From: Rhodocyclaceae bacterium
GTDB taxonomy: Bacteria; Pseudomonadota; Gammaproteobacteria; Burkholderiales; Rhodocyclaceae
Assembly (NCBI GenBank): GCA_030824275.1
Contig: JAVBXY010000027.1
Coordinates: forward strand, 1-46,061
DNA length: 46,061 nucleotides
Direction: 5' to 3'
Shown: positions 26,658-43,048 of the stretch, in pieces
Layout of the letters: every line of letters begins with the position of its first letter
Numbering within the stretch: the stretch's first letter is position 1
The notes under the pieces: model-generated
Databases searched by the model: none
What the model was told of the DNA's origin: nothing
What the model saw: only the letters and a program-made list of their open reading frames with translations
Program-made: the position numbers and the translations under genes

Positions 26658-27774
26658 GTTGGCGCCTTATGCAGTCGATGATGCGACGAGCCGGGGCCGG
26701 ATAGTCGCCGAGCCACGCCCCAAGGCGCGCAGCGAATTTCAGCGTGACCGCGACCGGATTGTCCATTCCACCGCATTCCGTCGTCTCGAGTACAAGACCC
26801 AGGTCTTCGTCAATCACGAAGGCGATTTGTTTCGCACCCGCCTGACCCACAGCATTGAAGTGGCCCAGATCGCCCGCTCGATTGCGCGCGCCCTCCATCT
26901 CAATGACGACCTGGCCGAGGCCATTGCTCTGGCGCACGACCTCGGTCACACTCCTTTCGGCCATGCGGGGCAGGATGCACTCAACGAGTGCATGCAGTCC
27001 CATGGCGGCTTTGAGCACAATCTTCAGAGCTTGCGCATTGTTGATCGGCTCGAAGAGCGCTATGGTGCTTTTGACGGCCTGAACCTGATGTTCGAAACCC
27101 GCGAGGGCATTCTCAAGCACTGCTCGCCTGCTCGTGCAAGAGAGCTGGGTGAATTGGGGCACCGCTTTGTAGATGGACTGCGCCCTTCGCTGGAGGCGCA
27201 AATCTGCAACCTTGCGGATGAAATCGCCTACAACAATCACGATGTGGACGACGGCCTGCGTGCTGGCCTGATTACGGTCGAGCAGCTGGAGGGCGTGAGC
27301 CTTTTTCGCCGCCATGCCGCAGAGGTAGATCAGGAGTTCCCCCGAATCGCCGCGCGTCGTCGGGTGCATGAGACCATACGGCGCATGATCGACGCTCAGG
27401 TCACTGATTTGCTCGCAGAGTCGGCAAGGCGAATCAGCGAATTGGCGCCGAAAACGCTTGAGGACATCCACGCTGCCCCGCCTCTGGTGGGCTTTTCCCG
27501 ACCCATGGTGGCCGAGAACGCTGCGCTGAAGGAGTTCCTGCGCGAACACCTCTACCGCCACTACCAAGTGCTGCGCATGACCACCAAAGCCCGGCTGATC
27601 ATCCGGGATTTGTTCACCGCCTTCACCGACGATGCCCGGCTTCTGCCACCCCAGTATCAAGCCTTGGCCGCAGTGGATTCGCCCGCTCGCGCGGTGGCCG
27701 ACTACGTGGCCGGGATGACGGACCGCTACGCCATGAAGGAACATCGCCGGCTCTTTGCCGTCGGCGAAATCTAG
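26650..27774 (+). CDS. dgt: Deoxyguanosinetriphosphate triphosphohydrolase-like HD-domain protein
   Basis: A 374-residue HD-superfamily metal phosphohydrolase that splits dNTPs into nucleoside and triphosphate. The N-terminal signature [20 protein letters not shown] is intact. The HD ligands are H67 (RLTHSIEV) and H96-D97 ([11 protein letters not shown]), with the distal aspartate in [12 protein letters not shown]. The ATG at 26650 (MPELAPYA) fits family N-termini. An in-frame ATG at 26626 would add eight residues. Its start overlaps aroB by eight bases. This shorter type is often called deoxyguanosinetriphosphate triphosphohydrolase-like because its preferred nucleotide differs between species. 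The symbol is by similarity of family only. Confidence 0.88.
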   Translation: MPELAPYAVDDATSRGRIVAEPRPKARSEFQRDRDRIVHSTAFRRLEYKTQVFVNHEGDLFRTRLTHSIEVAQIARSIARALHLNDDLAEAIALAHDLGHTPFGHAGQDALNECMQSHGGFEHNLQSLRIVDRLEERYGAFDGLNLMFETREGILKHCSPARARELGELGHRFVDGLRPSLEAQICNLADEIAYNNHDVDDGLRAGLITVEQLEGVSLFRRHAAEVDQEFPRIAARRRVHETIRRMIDAQVTDLLAESARRISELAPKTLEDIHAAPPLVGFSRPMVAENAALKEFLREHLYRHYQVLRMTTKARLIIRDLFTAFTDDARLLPPQYQALAAVDSPARAVADYVAGMTDRYAMKEHRRLFAVGEI

Positions 27775-27800
27775 GAGCGGGGCTGTTGCACCGCAATGTA

Positions 27801-27829
27801 TTGAGTTCATCAGCCTTTGGCGGTATATT
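27801..27829 (+). promoter_or_regulatory. Probable promoter of gltBD
   Basis: TTGAGT at 27801-27806 and TATATT at 27824-27829 (five of six) are 17 bases apart. RNA would begin near 27836 and must cross the terminator at 27865-27897 to reach gltB. A second, weaker candidate (TTCGCC at 27836, TATAAC at 27859) would start inside that terminator. Confidence 0.5.
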
Positions 27830-27838
27830 TGTCAGTTC

Positions 27839-27897
27839 GCCCGTCGTCTGCGGCGGGCTATAACAAGGCCGGGGAGTGACAACGCCCCGGCTTTTTT
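27839..27897 (+). terminator. Leader hairpin plus intrinsic terminator before gltB (possible attenuator)
   Basis: An eight-pair hairpin with a TCTG loop lies at 27839-27858 (GCCCGTCG with CGGCGGGC, one G-U pair). It is followed by GCCGGGG (27868-27874) pairing with CCCCGGC (27885-27891), extended by AAG/TTT pairs, and six Ts at 27892-27897. Only 29 bases remain before the gltB ATG, too few for a separate promoter. The structure therefore either ends dgt transcripts with a promoter hidden beside it, or attenuates gltBD. Confidence 0.75.
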
Positions 27898-27926
27898 GAC
27901 GGCCGCATCTCCTGAGGAAGAACAAG

Positions 27927-32546
<4,620 letters not shown>

Positions 32547-34022
32547 ATGGGCAAGCCCACCGGATTCCTCGAGTACCAGCGCCTGTCCGAAGGCTATGCG
32601 CCGGTCGAAGAGCGCCTGACGCACTATCGCGAGTTCGTGCCGCATCTGACGGACGAGCAGGCCAAGGTGCAGGGTGCGCGCTGCATGGATTGCGGCATCC
32701 CCTTCTGCAACAACGGCTGCCCGGTCAACAACATCATTCCGGACTGGAACGACCTCGTTTATACCGGCAACTGGCGCGAGGCCATCGAGGTATTGCACTC
32801 GACCAACAACTTCCCGGAATTCACCAGCCGCATCTGCCCCGCACCCTGCGAGGCGGCCTGCACGCTGAACATCCCGCAGACCGCAGTGGGTATCAAGTCC
32901 ATCGAGCGTGCCATCATCGATAAAGCTGGCGAGAACGGCTGGGTCGTGCCGCAACCGGCGGCGAAGAAGACCGGCAAGAAGATCGCCGTGGTCGGCTCCG
33001 GCCCTGCCGGCCTCGCCGCCGCGCAGCAACTGGCCCGTGTCGGTCACGATGTCACCGTGTTTGAGAAGAACGACCGCGTTGGCGGCCTGCTGCGTTACGG
33101 CATCCCCGACTTCAAGCTCGACAAGCGCCTGATCGACTGGCGCATGGCGCAGATGAAAGTGGAAGGGGTCAAGTTCGTCACCGGCACCATGGTGACCAAG
33201 GCCGCGTTGCCCAAGGGCGTGGCCAATGACGCCAAGAAGACCGTCACCCCCGAGCAGTTGCAGAAGGACTTCGACGCCGTGGTACTCGCCGGCGGTTCCG
33301 AGGCGCCCCGCGACCTGCCGATTCCCGGCCGCGAACTCAAGGGCGTGCATTTCGCCCTCGAATTCCTGATCCCGCAGAACAAGGAAGTGAATTCGGGTGA
33401 CATGCGCGGCAACAAGAATCCGATCAACGTTCGTGGCAAGCATGTATTGGTCATCGGCGGCGGCGATACCGGCTCCGACTGCGTCGGCACCTCCAATCGC
33501 CACGGTGCCGCCAGCGTCACCCAGATCGAACTCATGCCCCGTCCGCCGGAGCAGGAGAACGGCGAGCTGACCTGGCCCTACTGGCCGCTCAAGATGCGCA
33601 CCTCGTCCTCCCACAACGAAGGCTGCGAGCGCGACTGGTCCATCGGCACCAAGGCCTTCATCGGCGAGAAAGGTGTCCTGAAGGCCGTCAAGGCCGTGCG
33701 CCTGGAGTGGAAGGACGGCAAGATGGCCGAAGTGCCCGGTTCCGAATTCGAAATCCAGGCCGACGTCGCCTTCCTCGCCATGGGCTTCCTCAATCCGGTC
33801 GGCGGCGTCCTCGACGCCTTTGGTGTCGCCAAGGATGGTCGCGGCAACGTCAAGGCCGATACGGAAGGCCAGCAGGCCTATGTCACCGACGTCAAGGGCG
33901 TCTTCGCCGCGGGCGACATGCGGCGCGGCCAGTCCCTGGTGGTCTGGGCCATCCGCGAAGGGCGCCAGTGCGCCCGCGCGGTGGACGAGTTCCTGATGGG
34001 TTCCAGCACGCTGCCCCGTTGA
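32547..34022 (+). CDS. gltD: Glutamate synthase, small (beta) subunit
   Basis: A 491-residue flavoprotein that passes electrons from NADPH to GltB. The N-terminal part has cysteines for two [4Fe-4S] clusters ([15 protein letters not shown] and CPAPCEAAC). The FAD-binding [11 protein letters not shown] lies at about 150, and the NADPH site [15 protein letters not shown] at about 305. The C-terminal [16 protein letters not shown] is the second FAD contact. The ATG directly abuts the gltB stop with no gap, so expression is coupled for a fixed subunit ratio. A strong terminator follows at 34043. Confidence 0.97.
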   Translation: MGKPTGFLEYQRLSEGYAPVEERLTHYREFVPHLTDEQAKVQGARCMDCGIPFCNNGCPVNNIIPDWNDLVYTGNWREAIEVLHSTNNFPEFTSRICPAPCEAACTLNIPQTAVGIKSIERAIIDKAGENGWVVPQPAAKKTGKKIAVVGSGPAGLAAAQQLARVGHDVTVFEKNDRVGGLLRYGIPDFKLDKRLIDWRMAQMKVEGVKFVTGTMVTKAALPKGVANDAKKTVTPEQLQKDFDAVVLAGGSEAPRDLPIPGRELKGVHFALEFLIPQNKEVNSGDMRGNKNPINVRGKHVLVIGGGDTGSDCVGTSNRHGAASVTQIELMPRPPEQENGELTWPYWPLKMRTSSSHNEGCERDWSIGTKAFIGEKGVLKAVKAVRLEWKDGKMAEVPGSEFEIQADVAFLAMGFLNPVGGVLDAFGVAKDGRGNVKADTEGQQAYVTDVKGVFAAGDMRRGQSLVVWAIREGRQCARAVDEFLMGSSTLPR

Positions 34023-34042
34023 TCTCTGCTGCACACCGAATA

Positions 34043-34078
34043 GGGCGCAAAGGGCACAATATGGCCTTTGCGCCCTTC
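34043..34078 (+). terminator. Intrinsic terminator after gltD
   Basis: GGGCGCAAAGG (34043-34053) pairs perfectly with CCTTTGCGCCC (34065-34075) over 11 base pairs. A T-rich but interrupted tail (TTCTTGTTTCTG) follows up to the glmU start. Confidence 0.78.
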
Positions 34079-34089
34079 TTGTTTCTGTC

Positions 34090-35421
34090 ATGAGCCTCAA
34101 TGTCGTCATTCTCGCCGCCGGCCAGGGCAAGCGCATGCGCTCCGACCTGCCCAAGGTGCTGCATCCCATCGCCGGCAAGCCGCTGCTCGGGCGCGTCATT
34201 GATACCGCCCGCGAACTGAATCCGGCGCGCATCTGCGTGGTGTACGGGCATGGCGGCGAACAGGTGCGATCCGCCATGGACGCTCCCGATCTGGGCTGGG
34301 CGAAACAGGAGCCGCAACTCGGTACAGGCCATGCCGTGCTCCAGGCCATGCCGGGTTTCGCCGTCTCGCCGGAGCCGACTTTGGTGCTCTATGGCGACGT
34401 GCCGCTGACCCGTGCTTCCACCCTTGCTCGCCTGATCGATGCCGCCGGCAATGACAAGCTCGCGCTGCTGACCGCGCGTCTGCCCAATCCCCACGGCTAT
34501 GGCCGCATCGTGCGCGTGGATGGCAAGGTCGTGCGCATCGTCGAGGAGAAGGATGCCGACGACGCCGAGCGCGCCATCACCGAAATCAACACCGGCATCC
34601 TCGTCGCCCCCGGCGAAGCCCTCGCGCGCTGGTTGCCGCAGCTCGGCAACCGCAATGCCCAGGGCGAGTACTACCTCACTGACATTGTGCAGATGGCCGT
34701 GACCGAGGGCATGGAAATCGTCACCGCCCATCCCGACGCCACCTGGGAAACCGATGGCGTGAACAGCAAGTCGCAACTCGCCGCACTGGAACGCGTGCAC
34801 CAACGCAACGTCGCCGAGACGCTGATGGAGGCCGGCGTGATGCTGGCCGATCCGGCGCGCATCGATGTGCGCGGCGAACTGATTTGCGGCCGCGATGTGA
34901 GCATCGACGTCAATTGCGTCTTCGAGGGCCGCGTGGTGCTGGAGGACGGCGTACGCATCAAGGCCAACTGCGTGCTGGAGGATGCCGTGGTCGGCGCCGG
35001 CAGCGTGGTCGGTCCCTTCGCCCGCCTGCGTCCCGGCACCGTGCTGGGCAAGGATGTGCACATCGGCAACTTCGTCGAGGTGAAGAATTCGCAGATCGCC
35101 GATCATTCCAAGGCCAACCACCTGGCCTACGTCGGTGACGCCACGGTCGGCAGCCGCGTGAACATCGGCGCCGGCACCATTACCTGTAACTACGACGGTG
35201 CCAACAAATTCCGCACGGTGATCGAGGATGACGCCTTCATCGGTTCCGACACGCAACTCGTCGCGCCCGTCACCGTCGGTCGCGGCGCCACCCTGGGCGC
35301 CGGCACCACGCTGACCAAGGATGCGCCACCGGACACGCTCACCGTGTCGCGGGCGAAACAGGTTTCCATCGCGGGCTGGAAACGCCCCGCCAAAAACGCC
35401 AACCCGGAAAAGAAGGTCTGA
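34090..35421 (+). CDS. glmU: Bifunctional UDP-GlcNAc pyrophosphorylase / glucosamine-1-phosphate acetyltransferase
   Basis: A 443-residue cytoplasmic enzyme, slightly shorter than the usual 453-456. The uridylyltransferase domain opens with [18 protein letters not shown] and has LYGDVPLT and EINTGI. The left-handed beta-helix acetyltransferase holds [41 protein letters not shown] and TCNYDG with the catalytic histidine region. It acetylates GlcN-1-P and then makes UDP-GlcNAc for peptidoglycan and LPS. It precedes glmS by three bases, giving a pathway operon. The C-terminal tail past the helix is short, which explains the length. Confidence 0.96.
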   Translation: MSLNVVILAAGQGKRMRSDLPKVLHPIAGKPLLGRVIDTARELNPARICVVYGHGGEQVRSAMDAPDLGWAKQEPQLGTGHAVLQAMPGFAVSPEPTLVLYGDVPLTRASTLARLIDAAGNDKLALLTARLPNPHGYGRIVRVDGKVVRIVEEKDADDAERAITEINTGILVAPGEALARWLPQLGNRNAQGEYYLTDIVQMAVTEGMEIVTAHPDATWETDGVNSKSQLAALERVHQRNVAETLMEAGVMLADPARIDVRGELICGRDVSIDVNCVFEGRVVLEDGVRIKANCVLEDAVVGAGSVVGPFARLRPGTVLGKDVHIGNFVEVKNSQIADHSKANHLAYVGDATVGSRVNIGAGTITCNYDGANKFRTVIEDDAFIGSDTQLVAPVTVGRGATLGAGTTLTKDAPPDTLTVSRAKQVSIAGWKRPAKNANPEKKV

Positions 35422-35424
35422 TCC

Positions 35425-37242
<1,818 letters not shown>

Positions 37243-37258
37243 GAACCAAGCCAAAGAC

Positions 37259-37287
37259 TTGTTGTCTCATCGGCCAATGCATACAAT
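37259..37287 (+). promoter_or_regulatory. Possible promoter of the metal-efflux operon
   Basis: TTGTTG (37259-37264) and TACAAT (37282-37287, five of six) are 17 bases apart. Transcription would start at about 37294-37295, right at the ATG of the next gene, so its message may be leaderless. The -35 is weak. Confidence 0.35.
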
Positions 37288-37294
37288 TCGGCCC

Positions 37295-37660
37295 ATGTCG
37301 CGCTGGTTCAAATTCCTCCCTGCCCTGCTGGCCATCCTTTGGTTGCCGCTTTCTGCGGTCGCCTCGGTGGCGATGCCCTACTGTCAGCATCAGGAACAGC
37401 ACTCCCATGCAGCGGCGATGAGCCATGCGGGTCACGACATGCATCACGGCGACCATGACTCCGATGACTCTGGCAACCAGCCCCTGACGGCCACCTGCGA
37501 TGCCTGCGGTTACTGCCATCTCGCCTGCGCCGGCGTGATGCCGGTCAGCGTGCTTGACCGTGATCTGCCGCCAGCGATGGATCGTTTTGCCGTCCCGCCA
37601 GCGCCGACTTTTTCCAGCCGCACCGCCGAGCCCCTACCGCGACCACCACGAACGGCCTAA
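37295..37660 (+). CDS. Small His-rich secreted protein, first gene of metal-efflux operon
   Basis: A 121-residue protein with a signal peptide (MSRWFKFLPALLAILWLPLSAVASVA). The mature part is a His/Asp/Met-rich metal-binding type stretch (CQHQEQHSHAAAMSHAGHDM, then HHGDHD) followed by CDACGYCHLACAG. It resembles DUF2946/CopL-type small periplasmic proteins linked to copper or other metals. ATG 37295 was chosen because the signal peptide begins there. An ATG at 37277 is in frame. Neither has a ribosome site. Its tail includes VPPAPTFS, encoded by a copy of the dispersed element, the same string as in the protein at 2323-2670. It precedes an RND efflux set, so metal defence is the likely context. 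Confidence 0.65.
   Translation: MSRWFKFLPALLAILWLPLSAVASVAMPYCQHQEQHSHAAAMSHAGHDMHHGDHDSDDSGNQPLTATCDACGYCHLACAGVMPVSVLDRDLPPAMDRFAVPPAPTFSSRTAEPLPRPPRTA
37589..37613 (-). repeat. Dispersed 14-mer element, copy 8 (tail of His-rich protein)
   Basis: The exact core is on the minus strand at 37599-37612, with the flank GCCGTCCCGC upstream. It is read as P-A-P-T-F, the same frame as copy 2. Confidence 0.8.
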
Positions 37661-37662
37661 AC

Positions 37663-37708
37663 CGGACCGTGGCATTTCGCCTCGGTCCGTGTATTCCCGT
37701 TCACGGAC
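37663..37708 (+). promoter_or_regulatory. Two mutually exclusive hairpins in the gap before the efflux genes
   Basis: CGGACCG (37663-37669) can pair with CGGTCCG (37683-37689). Alternatively GTCCGTG (37685-37691) can pair with CACGGAC (37702-37708). The two share 37685-37689, so only one can form. The second ends just before the AAGGGG ribosome site of the gene at 37724. There is no T tract. Confidence 0.4.
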
Positions 37709-37723
37709 ATCAAGGGGTTTCCC

Positions 37724-38236
37724 ATGAAGTATTTCCTCGCCGCCTGCGCGGCATGGGGCCTATGGCTGGCGTCAGCCCAGGCCCACGACGGACACGACCA
37801 CGGCGCACTCACGCAGGCGCCCCTGCCGGTGGCGACTGCGACGCTGACGCCGCGCATGGAGGCGCGCTCCGCTGATTTCGAACTGCTGGCCACGCTGGAG
37901 GCCGGGCAGCTCGTCGTCTGGCTCGACCGGTGGGCTGACAACGCGCCGGTCGCCGGCGCAAAAGTGGAGGTCGAGGCGGCGGCCCTGAAGGGCCTCCTCG
38001 CGCCCCGTCCCGACGGCGCCTATGTGCTGGCTGCGCCCGCTCTGTCTGTCGCCGGCGACTATCCGCTGGTGTTCAGCATCGAGACGGCGGATGCCGGCGA
38101 TCTGCTCAACGGTGTGCTGACAGTGCCGGCAACGGCGGTATCCGCAACGGGGAACCCGGTGCTGTGGAGTGCCGCTGCCCTGGCTGCAATTCTGCTGCTC
38201 GGCATCCTGTGGTTCTGGCGGAGGAGGCGAGCATGA
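37724..38236 (+). CDS. Small periplasmic protein with C-terminal membrane anchor, metal-efflux operon
   Basis: A 170-residue protein with signal peptide (KYFLAACAAWGLWLASAQA) and a mature N-terminus HDGHDHG likely to bind metal. The middle looks like an immunoglobulin-like beta domain (LVVWLDRWADNAPVAGAKVEVE, AAPALSVAGDYPLVFSIE). A C-terminal membrane helix (LWSAAALAAILLLGILWFW) is capped by RRRRA, putting the bulk outside the inner membrane. No family name is recognised with certainty. Proteins of this build often precede RND metal-pump genes, and a periplasmic metal-handling role is inferred. AAGGGG lies 6 bases before the ATG, and the stop overlaps the adaptor gene (ATGA). Confidence 0.7.
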   Translation: MKYFLAACAAWGLWLASAQAHDGHDHGALTQAPLPVATATLTPRMEARSADFELLATLEAGQLVVWLDRWADNAPVAGAKVEVEAAALKGLLAPRPDGAYVLAAPALSVAGDYPLVFSIETADAGDLLNGVLTVPATAVSATGNPVLWSAAALAAILLLGILWFWRRRRA

Positions 38237-39351
38237 AGCGATCTTCATTTCTGTTGCTGTGCCTGTTGCCATCGCTGGCACTGGCGCACGAGGGCGAGGT
38301 TCATGCCGATGCACCGGCCGCTGCGACCACCACCACGGCTACCGCCCCCACCTCCGCCTCGCCGCAGCGCCTGTCCGACGGCTCCGTCTTCGTCCCCAAG
38401 CCGGTGCAGCGCACCTGGGCCTTGCGCACCGCGCTGGCCGAGGCCGGCGAGTTCGGCGCCGCCGTCGAACTCAATGGCCGCGTCGTCATCGATCCGGCCC
38501 TCGGCGGCCGCGTCCAGGCATCCCAGGCCAGTCGCGTCGAAGCCCCCGCGCGGGGCCTGCCGCGTCTCGGCCAGCGGGTGGCCCGGGGCGAGGTACTGGC
38601 ATCCCTGATTCATATCGAAGACCCGGTGGAAAAAGCCCGGCAACAGGTGATGGTGCACGAGGCGACGAGCCAGCTCGACATTGCCCAGCGTCGCCAGCGC
38701 CGCCACCAGGATGCGCCGGGATACTTTCCGCGTCGCGAGGTGGAGGAAACCCGCATCGAAATCGCCAGCCTGGAGAAGCGCGTCATCGATCTCAAGTCCA
38801 GCATCGCCGGCCGCGAGACCGTGGTGTCGCCGGTGAACGGCGTCATCGCCGCCGCCAACGTCCAGGCCGGGCAGGTGGTGGAGGCGCGGGAGCTGCTGTT
38901 CGAGATCGTCGATCCGCAGCGCCTGATGGTGGAGGCGCAGGCCTTTGATGCGCGACTGACGGAAACCCTGTCCGGCGCCAGCGCCAGCACGCCGGACGGG
39001 CAGGCCTTCCGCCTGAGCTTCGTTGGTGGCGGCCGCAGCCTGCGCGACCAGTCCCTGCCGCTGCTGTTCCGCATCGAGGCGCCGGTACCGCCACTGGCCT
39101 TGGGGCAGACCGTCAAGCTGATCGCCACGACCAAGGCCCAGGCCAAGGGTATCGCCGTGCCGGCCGCCGCCGTCGTGCGTGGCGCCAGCGGTGAACCCCG
39201 GGTCTGGCTGCACGAGGGCGCCGAGGTATTCGTCCCGCGCAAGGTCACTGTCCAGCCGCTGGACGCCGAGCGTGTGCTGGTCGGCGAAGGTCTCGCCGGT
39301 GGCGAGCGCGTCGTCGTGCGCGGCGCGCAACTGCTCGGGCAGGTGCGCTGA
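38233..39351 (+). CDS. RND efflux periplasmic adaptor (CzcB/CusB-like)
   Basis: A 372-residue membrane fusion protein. The start at 38233 overlaps the previous stop, with GAGGAGG upstream, and opens a signal peptide ([17 protein letters not shown]). The mature N-terminus HEGEVHAD is His-containing, followed by a Thr/Ala linker. Lipoyl halves ([23 protein letters not shown] and [20 protein letters not shown]) flank a helical hairpin. Beta-barrel and membrane-proximal domains end in [20 protein letters not shown]. It would link the following pump to an outer-membrane channel. Its TGA overlaps the pump ATG by one base. Confidence 0.88.
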   Translation: MKRSSFLLLCLLPSLALAHEGEVHADAPAAATTTTATAPTSASPQRLSDGSVFVPKPVQRTWALRTALAEAGEFGAAVELNGRVVIDPALGGRVQASQASRVEAPARGLPRLGQRVARGEVLASLIHIEDPVEKARQQVMVHEATSQLDIAQRRQRRHQDAPGYFPRREVEETRIEIASLEKRVIDLKSSIAGRETVVSPVNGVIAAANVQAGQVVEARELLFEIVDPQRLMVEAQAFDARLTETLSGASASTPDGQAFRLSFVGGGRSLRDQSLPLLFRIEAPVPPLALGQTVKLIATTKAQAKGIAVPAAAVVRGASGEPRVWLHEGAEVFVPRKVTVQPLDAERVLVGEGLAGGERVVVRGAQLLGQVR

Positions 39352-42300
39352 TGTTCGACCTGCTTATCTCCGCCAGCCTGCGCCACCGCTTGCTGGTGCT
39401 GGCCGCGGCCGTCACCTTGATGATCGTCGGCGGCCTCGCCTTGCAACGCACGCCGGTGGATGTCTTCCCGGCCCTCGACAAGCCCTCGGTGACGGTGATG
39501 ACCGAATCGCCGGGCCTCGCCCCCGAGGAGGTCGAATCCCTCGTCAGCATGCCGCTGGAAGCGGCGGTGAACGGCATGCCGGGCGTCACGCGGGTGCGTT
39601 CCGTGTCGGGCATCGGCCTGTCGCAACTGGTGATCGAGTTCGACTGGGGCACCGACATCTACCGCAACCGCCAACTGGTGGCCGAGCGCCTGCAACTGGC
39701 CCGCGAGCAGTTGCCGCCGAACGCCCTGCCGCAGATGGGCCCGGTGGCCTCCATCATGGGCGAGATCCTGCTCATCGCGATTCCCGTGACCGATGGCGCC
39801 GGCCTCATGCCGGCGCGCGAATGGGCCGACTGGGTGCTGCGGCCGCGCCTGCTGACCCTGCCCGGCGTCGCCCAGATCATTCCCATCGGCGGCGAGGTTC
39901 GCCAGTACCGCGTCGCCCCCGATCCGGCGCGCATGCAGGCGGCGGGCATCACGCTCGAACAACTGACGGCGGCGGTGCAGAACTTTGGCGGCAACGCCAG
40001 CGGCGGCTTTCTCGAACAGCAGGGCCGCGAGTTCCTGATCCGTGGCCTTGGTCGCACGTCCCGCCTCGACGATCTGCGCAAGCTGCCAGTGGCCTGGCGC
40101 AATGGCTTCGGCATACCCCTGGAGCGGGTGGCCGACGTGGGTTTCGCGCCCGCCCCCCGACGTGGCGATGCCGGTGCCGACGGTGCACCGGCGGTGATCG
40201 TCTCGGTGCAAAAGCAGCCGCAGGCCGACACCGTGCCGCTGACCCGCGCCGTCGAAGCCGCCTTGAAGGAACTCGCCGCGAGCAGGCCGCAGGGCGTCGC
40301 CGCGCCGCGCATCCTGTTCCGCCAGGCCGATTTCATTTCCTCGGCCCTGTCCAACGTCGCCGAAGCCCTGCGTGATGGCGCCGTGCTGGTGGCCATCGTG
40401 CTCTTCCTCTTCCTCGCCAACGGCCGCACCACGCTGATCTCGCTGGCGGCGATTCCACTTTCGCTGTTGGCCGCCTTCGTCGTCTTTCGCGCCTTCGGTC
40501 TGTCGATCAACACCATGACGCTCGGCGGTCTGGCCATCGCCATCGGCGAACTCGTGGACGATGCCGTCGTCGATGTGGAGAACGTCCTGCGACGGCTGCG
40601 ACAGAACGCCGTCGCCGTGTCGTCAGCGCCGACTTTTGACGTGGTGCTCGCCGCATCCAAGGAAGTGCGCTCCGGCGTCGTCTACGCCACCTTCGTCGTC
40701 GTCCTGGTCTTCGTGCCGCTGTTCGCCCTGCCGGGCATCGAAGGGCGATTCTTCGCGCCGCTGGGCGTGGCCTACATCGTCTCCATCCTCGCCAGCATGG
40801 CGGTGGCACTGACGGTGACGCCGGTGCTGTGCGCTTACCTGTTGCCGAGCCTCGCCGCGCGCTCCCACGACGATGGCCGTCTGGTGGCCTGGCTCAAGCG
40901 CCAGGACGAGCGCCTGCTGCACTGGTCGATCCCCCGCACCAGGGGCATGCTCATCGCTGCGCTGCTGGCGGTGGTGCTGGCGGTGGCCAGCATGCCCTTC
41001 TTTGCCCGCAGCTTTCTGCCGCCCTTCAACGAGGGCACGTTGACGGTGAATGTGCTGCTGGAGCCGGGCACTTCGCTGACCGAGTCCGCCCAAATCGGCG
41101 CCCTCGCCGAGCGCCTGATCCATCAGGTGCCCGAAGCGATACAGACCGGCCGCCGCACGGGCCGCGCTGAACTCGACGAGCATGCGGAAGGCGTGCATTA
41201 CACCGAAATCGACGTGGACCTGAAAGATGACGGCCGTCGCCGTGCCGCCGTCATTGCCGATCTGCGCCAGCGGCTGGCCGCGCTGCCGGCGGCGGTGAGC
41301 ATCGGCCAGCCCATCGCCCATCGTCTCGACCATCTGCTGTCCGGCGTGCGTGCGCAGATCGCCATCAAGGTCTTCGGCGACGACCTCGATGGCATGCGCG
41401 CTACCGCCGATGCCCTGCACAGCAAGCTGGCAACGGTACCCGGCATCGCCGATTTGCAGGTCGAAAAGCAGGTGCGCATTCCGCAGCTCAAGGTCAAGCT
41501 CGACCACGAGGCGGCGGCGCGCTACGGCGTCTCGCCGGCGGCGGTGCTGCATGCGCTGGAATCGCTGGCCAACGGCACCAAGGTGTCGCAGGTGATCGAG
41601 GGCAGTCGCCGCTTCGATGTCGTCCTGCGCCTGTCCGACGACGCGCGCGGCACCGGCGCACTGGCGCGCCTGCTGGTGGAAACGCCGGGCGGGCGTGTGC
41701 CCCTGTCGCTGCTGGCGACCGTGGAGGAAGGCGACGGCCCCAACCAGATCGGCCGCGAGGGCGGCCGGCGACGTATCGTCGTCTCGGCCAACGCGCAGGG
41801 CCGCGACCTCGCCGCCATCGTCGCCGACGTGCGCCGCGAACTGGCCGCATTGCCGCTGCCCGAGGGCAGCTATGCCGTGCTCGAGGGCCAATTCCAGGCG
41901 CAGGAGGAAGCGGCGCGGCTGATCGGCCTGCTGGCGCTGGTGGCCGTGGCCATGGTCTTCGTCGTGCTCCAGGCGCGTTACCGCTCGGCCCGCCTGGCGC
42001 TGATGGTGATGGCCAATATCCCGCTGGCCCTGGTCGGTGGCGTCGCCGCACTGTGGCTCAGCGGCCAGCCCCTGTCGATCGCCGCGCTGGTAGGCTTCGT
42101 CACCCTCGCCGGCATCGCCACGCGCAACGGCATCCTCAAGATCAGCCACTACATCAACCTGTGCGTGCGCGAGGGCGAGACCTTCGGCGTCGCCATGGTG
42201 GTGCGCGGTTCCCTCGAACGCCTGACGCCGGTGCTGATGACCGCCAGCGTCGCCGCCCTGGCGCTGACGCCGCTGCTGCTGGCGGCCGAAGCGCCGGGCA

Positions 42301-42452
42301 AGGAGATCCTGCACCCGGTGGCGGTGGTGATTTTCGGCGGCCTGATCAGCTCGACCCTGCTCGACACGCTGATCACCCCGCTCATGTTCCTGCGCTGGGG
42401 CGAAGCGCCCCTGCGCCAATTGCAGTCCCATTCAAACCACGATGTTTTTTAG
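39351..42452 (+). CDS. RND efflux pump inner-membrane subunit (heavy-metal type, CzcA/CusA family)
   Basis: A 1033-residue pump with 12 membrane helices. It opens with the heavy-metal-type [15 protein letters not shown]4 carries [19 protein letters not shown] (E400, D403, D404, E410), a variant of the HME proton relay. The end has [20 protein letters not shown] and a short His-containing tail. It fits HME-RND rather than the drug-type pump at 11291. The ion cannot be named. Monovalent (Cu/Ag) and divalent (Zn/Co/Cd) groups cannot be separated by eye. No outer-membrane factor gene is adjacent. Residues 421-429, in the loop after TM4, come from a copy of the dispersed element (VSSAPTF). Confidence 0.9.
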   Translation: MFDLLISASLRHRLLVLAAAVTLMIVGGLALQRTPVDVFPALDKPSVTVMTESPGLAPEEVESLVSMPLEAAVNGMPGVTRVRSVSGIGLSQLVIEFDWGTDIYRNRQLVAERLQLAREQLPPNALPQMGPVASIMGEILLIAIPVTDGAGLMPAREWADWVLRPRLLTLPGVAQIIPIGGEVRQYRVAPDPARMQAAGITLEQLTAAVQNFGGNASGGFLEQQGREFLIRGLGRTSRLDDLRKLPVAWRNGFGIPLERVADVGFAPAPRRGDAGADGAPAVIVSVQKQPQADTVPLTRAVEAALKELAASRPQGVAAPRILFRQADFISSALSNVAEALRDGAVLVAIVLFLFLANGRTTLISLAAIPLSLLAAFVVFRAFGLSINTMTLGGLAIAIGELVDDAVVDVENVLRRLRQNAVAVSSAPTFDVVLAASKEVRSGVVYATFVVVLVFVPLFALPGIEGRFFAPLGVAYIVSILASMAVALTVTPVLCAYLLPSLAARSHDDGRLVAWLKRQDERLLHWSIPRTRGMLIAALLAVVLAVASMPFFARSFLPPFNEGTLTVNVLLEPGTSLTESAQIGALAERLIHQVPEAIQTGRRTGRAELDEHAEGVHYTEIDVDLKDDGRRRAAVIADLRQRLAALPAAVSIGQPIAHRLDHLLSGVRAQIAIKVFGDDLDGMRATADALHSKLATVPGIADLQVEKQVRIPQLKVKLDHEAAARYGVSPAAVLHALESLANGTKVSQVIEGSRRFDVVLRLSDDARGTGALARLLVETPGGRVPLSLLATVEEGDGPNQIGREGGRRRIVVSANAQGRDLAAIVADVRRELAALPLPEGSYAVLEGQFQAQEEAARLIGLLALVAVAMVFVVLQARYRSARLALMVMANIPLALVGGVAALWLSGQPLSIAALVGFVTLAGIATRNGILKISHYINLCVREGETFGVAMVVRGSLERLTPVLMTASVAALALTPLLLAAEAPGKEILHPVAVVIFGGLISSTLLDTLITPLMFLRWGEAPLRQLQSHSNHDVF
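40613..40637 (-). repeat. Dispersed 14-mer element, copy 9 (cytoplasmic loop of RND pump)
   Basis: The exact core is on the minus strand at 40624-40637, with the flank CGCCGTGTCGT at 40613-40623. The gene reads S-A-P-T-F between RRLRQN and the conserved [17 protein letters not shown]. Confidence 0.8.
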
Positions 42453-42465
42453 AAAGGAAATTCAA

Positions 42466-42924
42466 ATGAAATATTTGTCGACCATCATCACTGCTGCCAC
42501 CATTGCCATGCTCTCGCCGACGGCGGCTTTCGCCCACGACGACGCGACCCTGGACAAGGTGACCACCCCCAACGGCGGCCAGTTGCGCATGGCCGGCATT
42601 TACCACATCGAGCTGGTGCTGGCGAAAAGCGACAGCAAGACCGCGAAGGAGAACCCGGTGATCGTGTATGTGACCGACCACGCCAACAACAAGGTCGCCA
42701 GCCAGGGTATGAAGGCCAGCGTCACGCTTTTCGGCGCTGGCAAGAAGGCCACGGCCGAACTCAAACCCGACGGCGACAACCGCTTGAAGGGCGTGGCCAG
42801 CTATACCCCGACACCGGATTTGAAGGCAGTCGTATCGCTCACCGGCACGGATGGAAAGACCGTGCAGGCGCGCTTCACACCCCTGGCTCCCCCGCCTGCC
42901 GCGCATGGCTCGCATGCTCACTAA
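42466..42924 (+). CDS. Small periplasmic protein at end of metal-efflux operon
   Basis: A 152-residue protein. The ATG at 42466 was chosen for the AAAGGA site 8 bases upstream and the signal peptide behind it (KYLSTIITAATIAMLSPTAAFA). An in-frame ATG at 42442 lies inside the pump gene. The mature part begins HDDATLDKVTTPNGGQLRMAG and looks like a single beta-sandwich (IYHIELVLAK, VIVYVTDH, ASVTLFGAGKKATAEL), ending in a His-rich tail HGSHAH. No domain name is claimed with certainty. A metal-binding accessory for the pump is the natural guess from position and the His tail. Confidence 0.72.
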   Translation: MKYLSTIITAATIAMLSPTAAFAHDDATLDKVTTPNGGQLRMAGIYHIELVLAKSDSKTAKENPVIVYVTDHANNKVASQGMKASVTLFGAGKKATAELKPDGDNRLKGVASYTPTPDLKAVVSLTGTDGKTVQARFTPLAPPPAAHGSHAH

Positions 42925-43021
42925 AGCTGTCTAGAACTTGGGGCATATGCCTTTGGTGCGGATTGTTTCGGGCGGTGCGCGGGTGCTAGGATTGGACAGA
43001 CGATTTGCAATGTTTCAGAGG

Positions 43022-43038
43022 CAGCCCATGATGGGCTG
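43022..43038 (+). promoter_or_regulatory. Hairpin in leader of HDOD gene
   Basis: CAGCCCAT pairs with ATGGGCTG (17 bases, odd centre), 10 bases before the ATG at 43049. There is no T tract, and it occupies the usual ribosome-site region. It could limit translation. The rest of the 42925-43048 gap shows only a GGCATATGCC palindrome. Confidence 0.4.
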
Positions 43039-43048
43039 AAAATGCATT

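Noticed and set aside
37243..37294. Terminator after glmS
   Set aside because: No stem with a T tract could be found in the gap. Readthrough into the His-rich protein gene remains possible.
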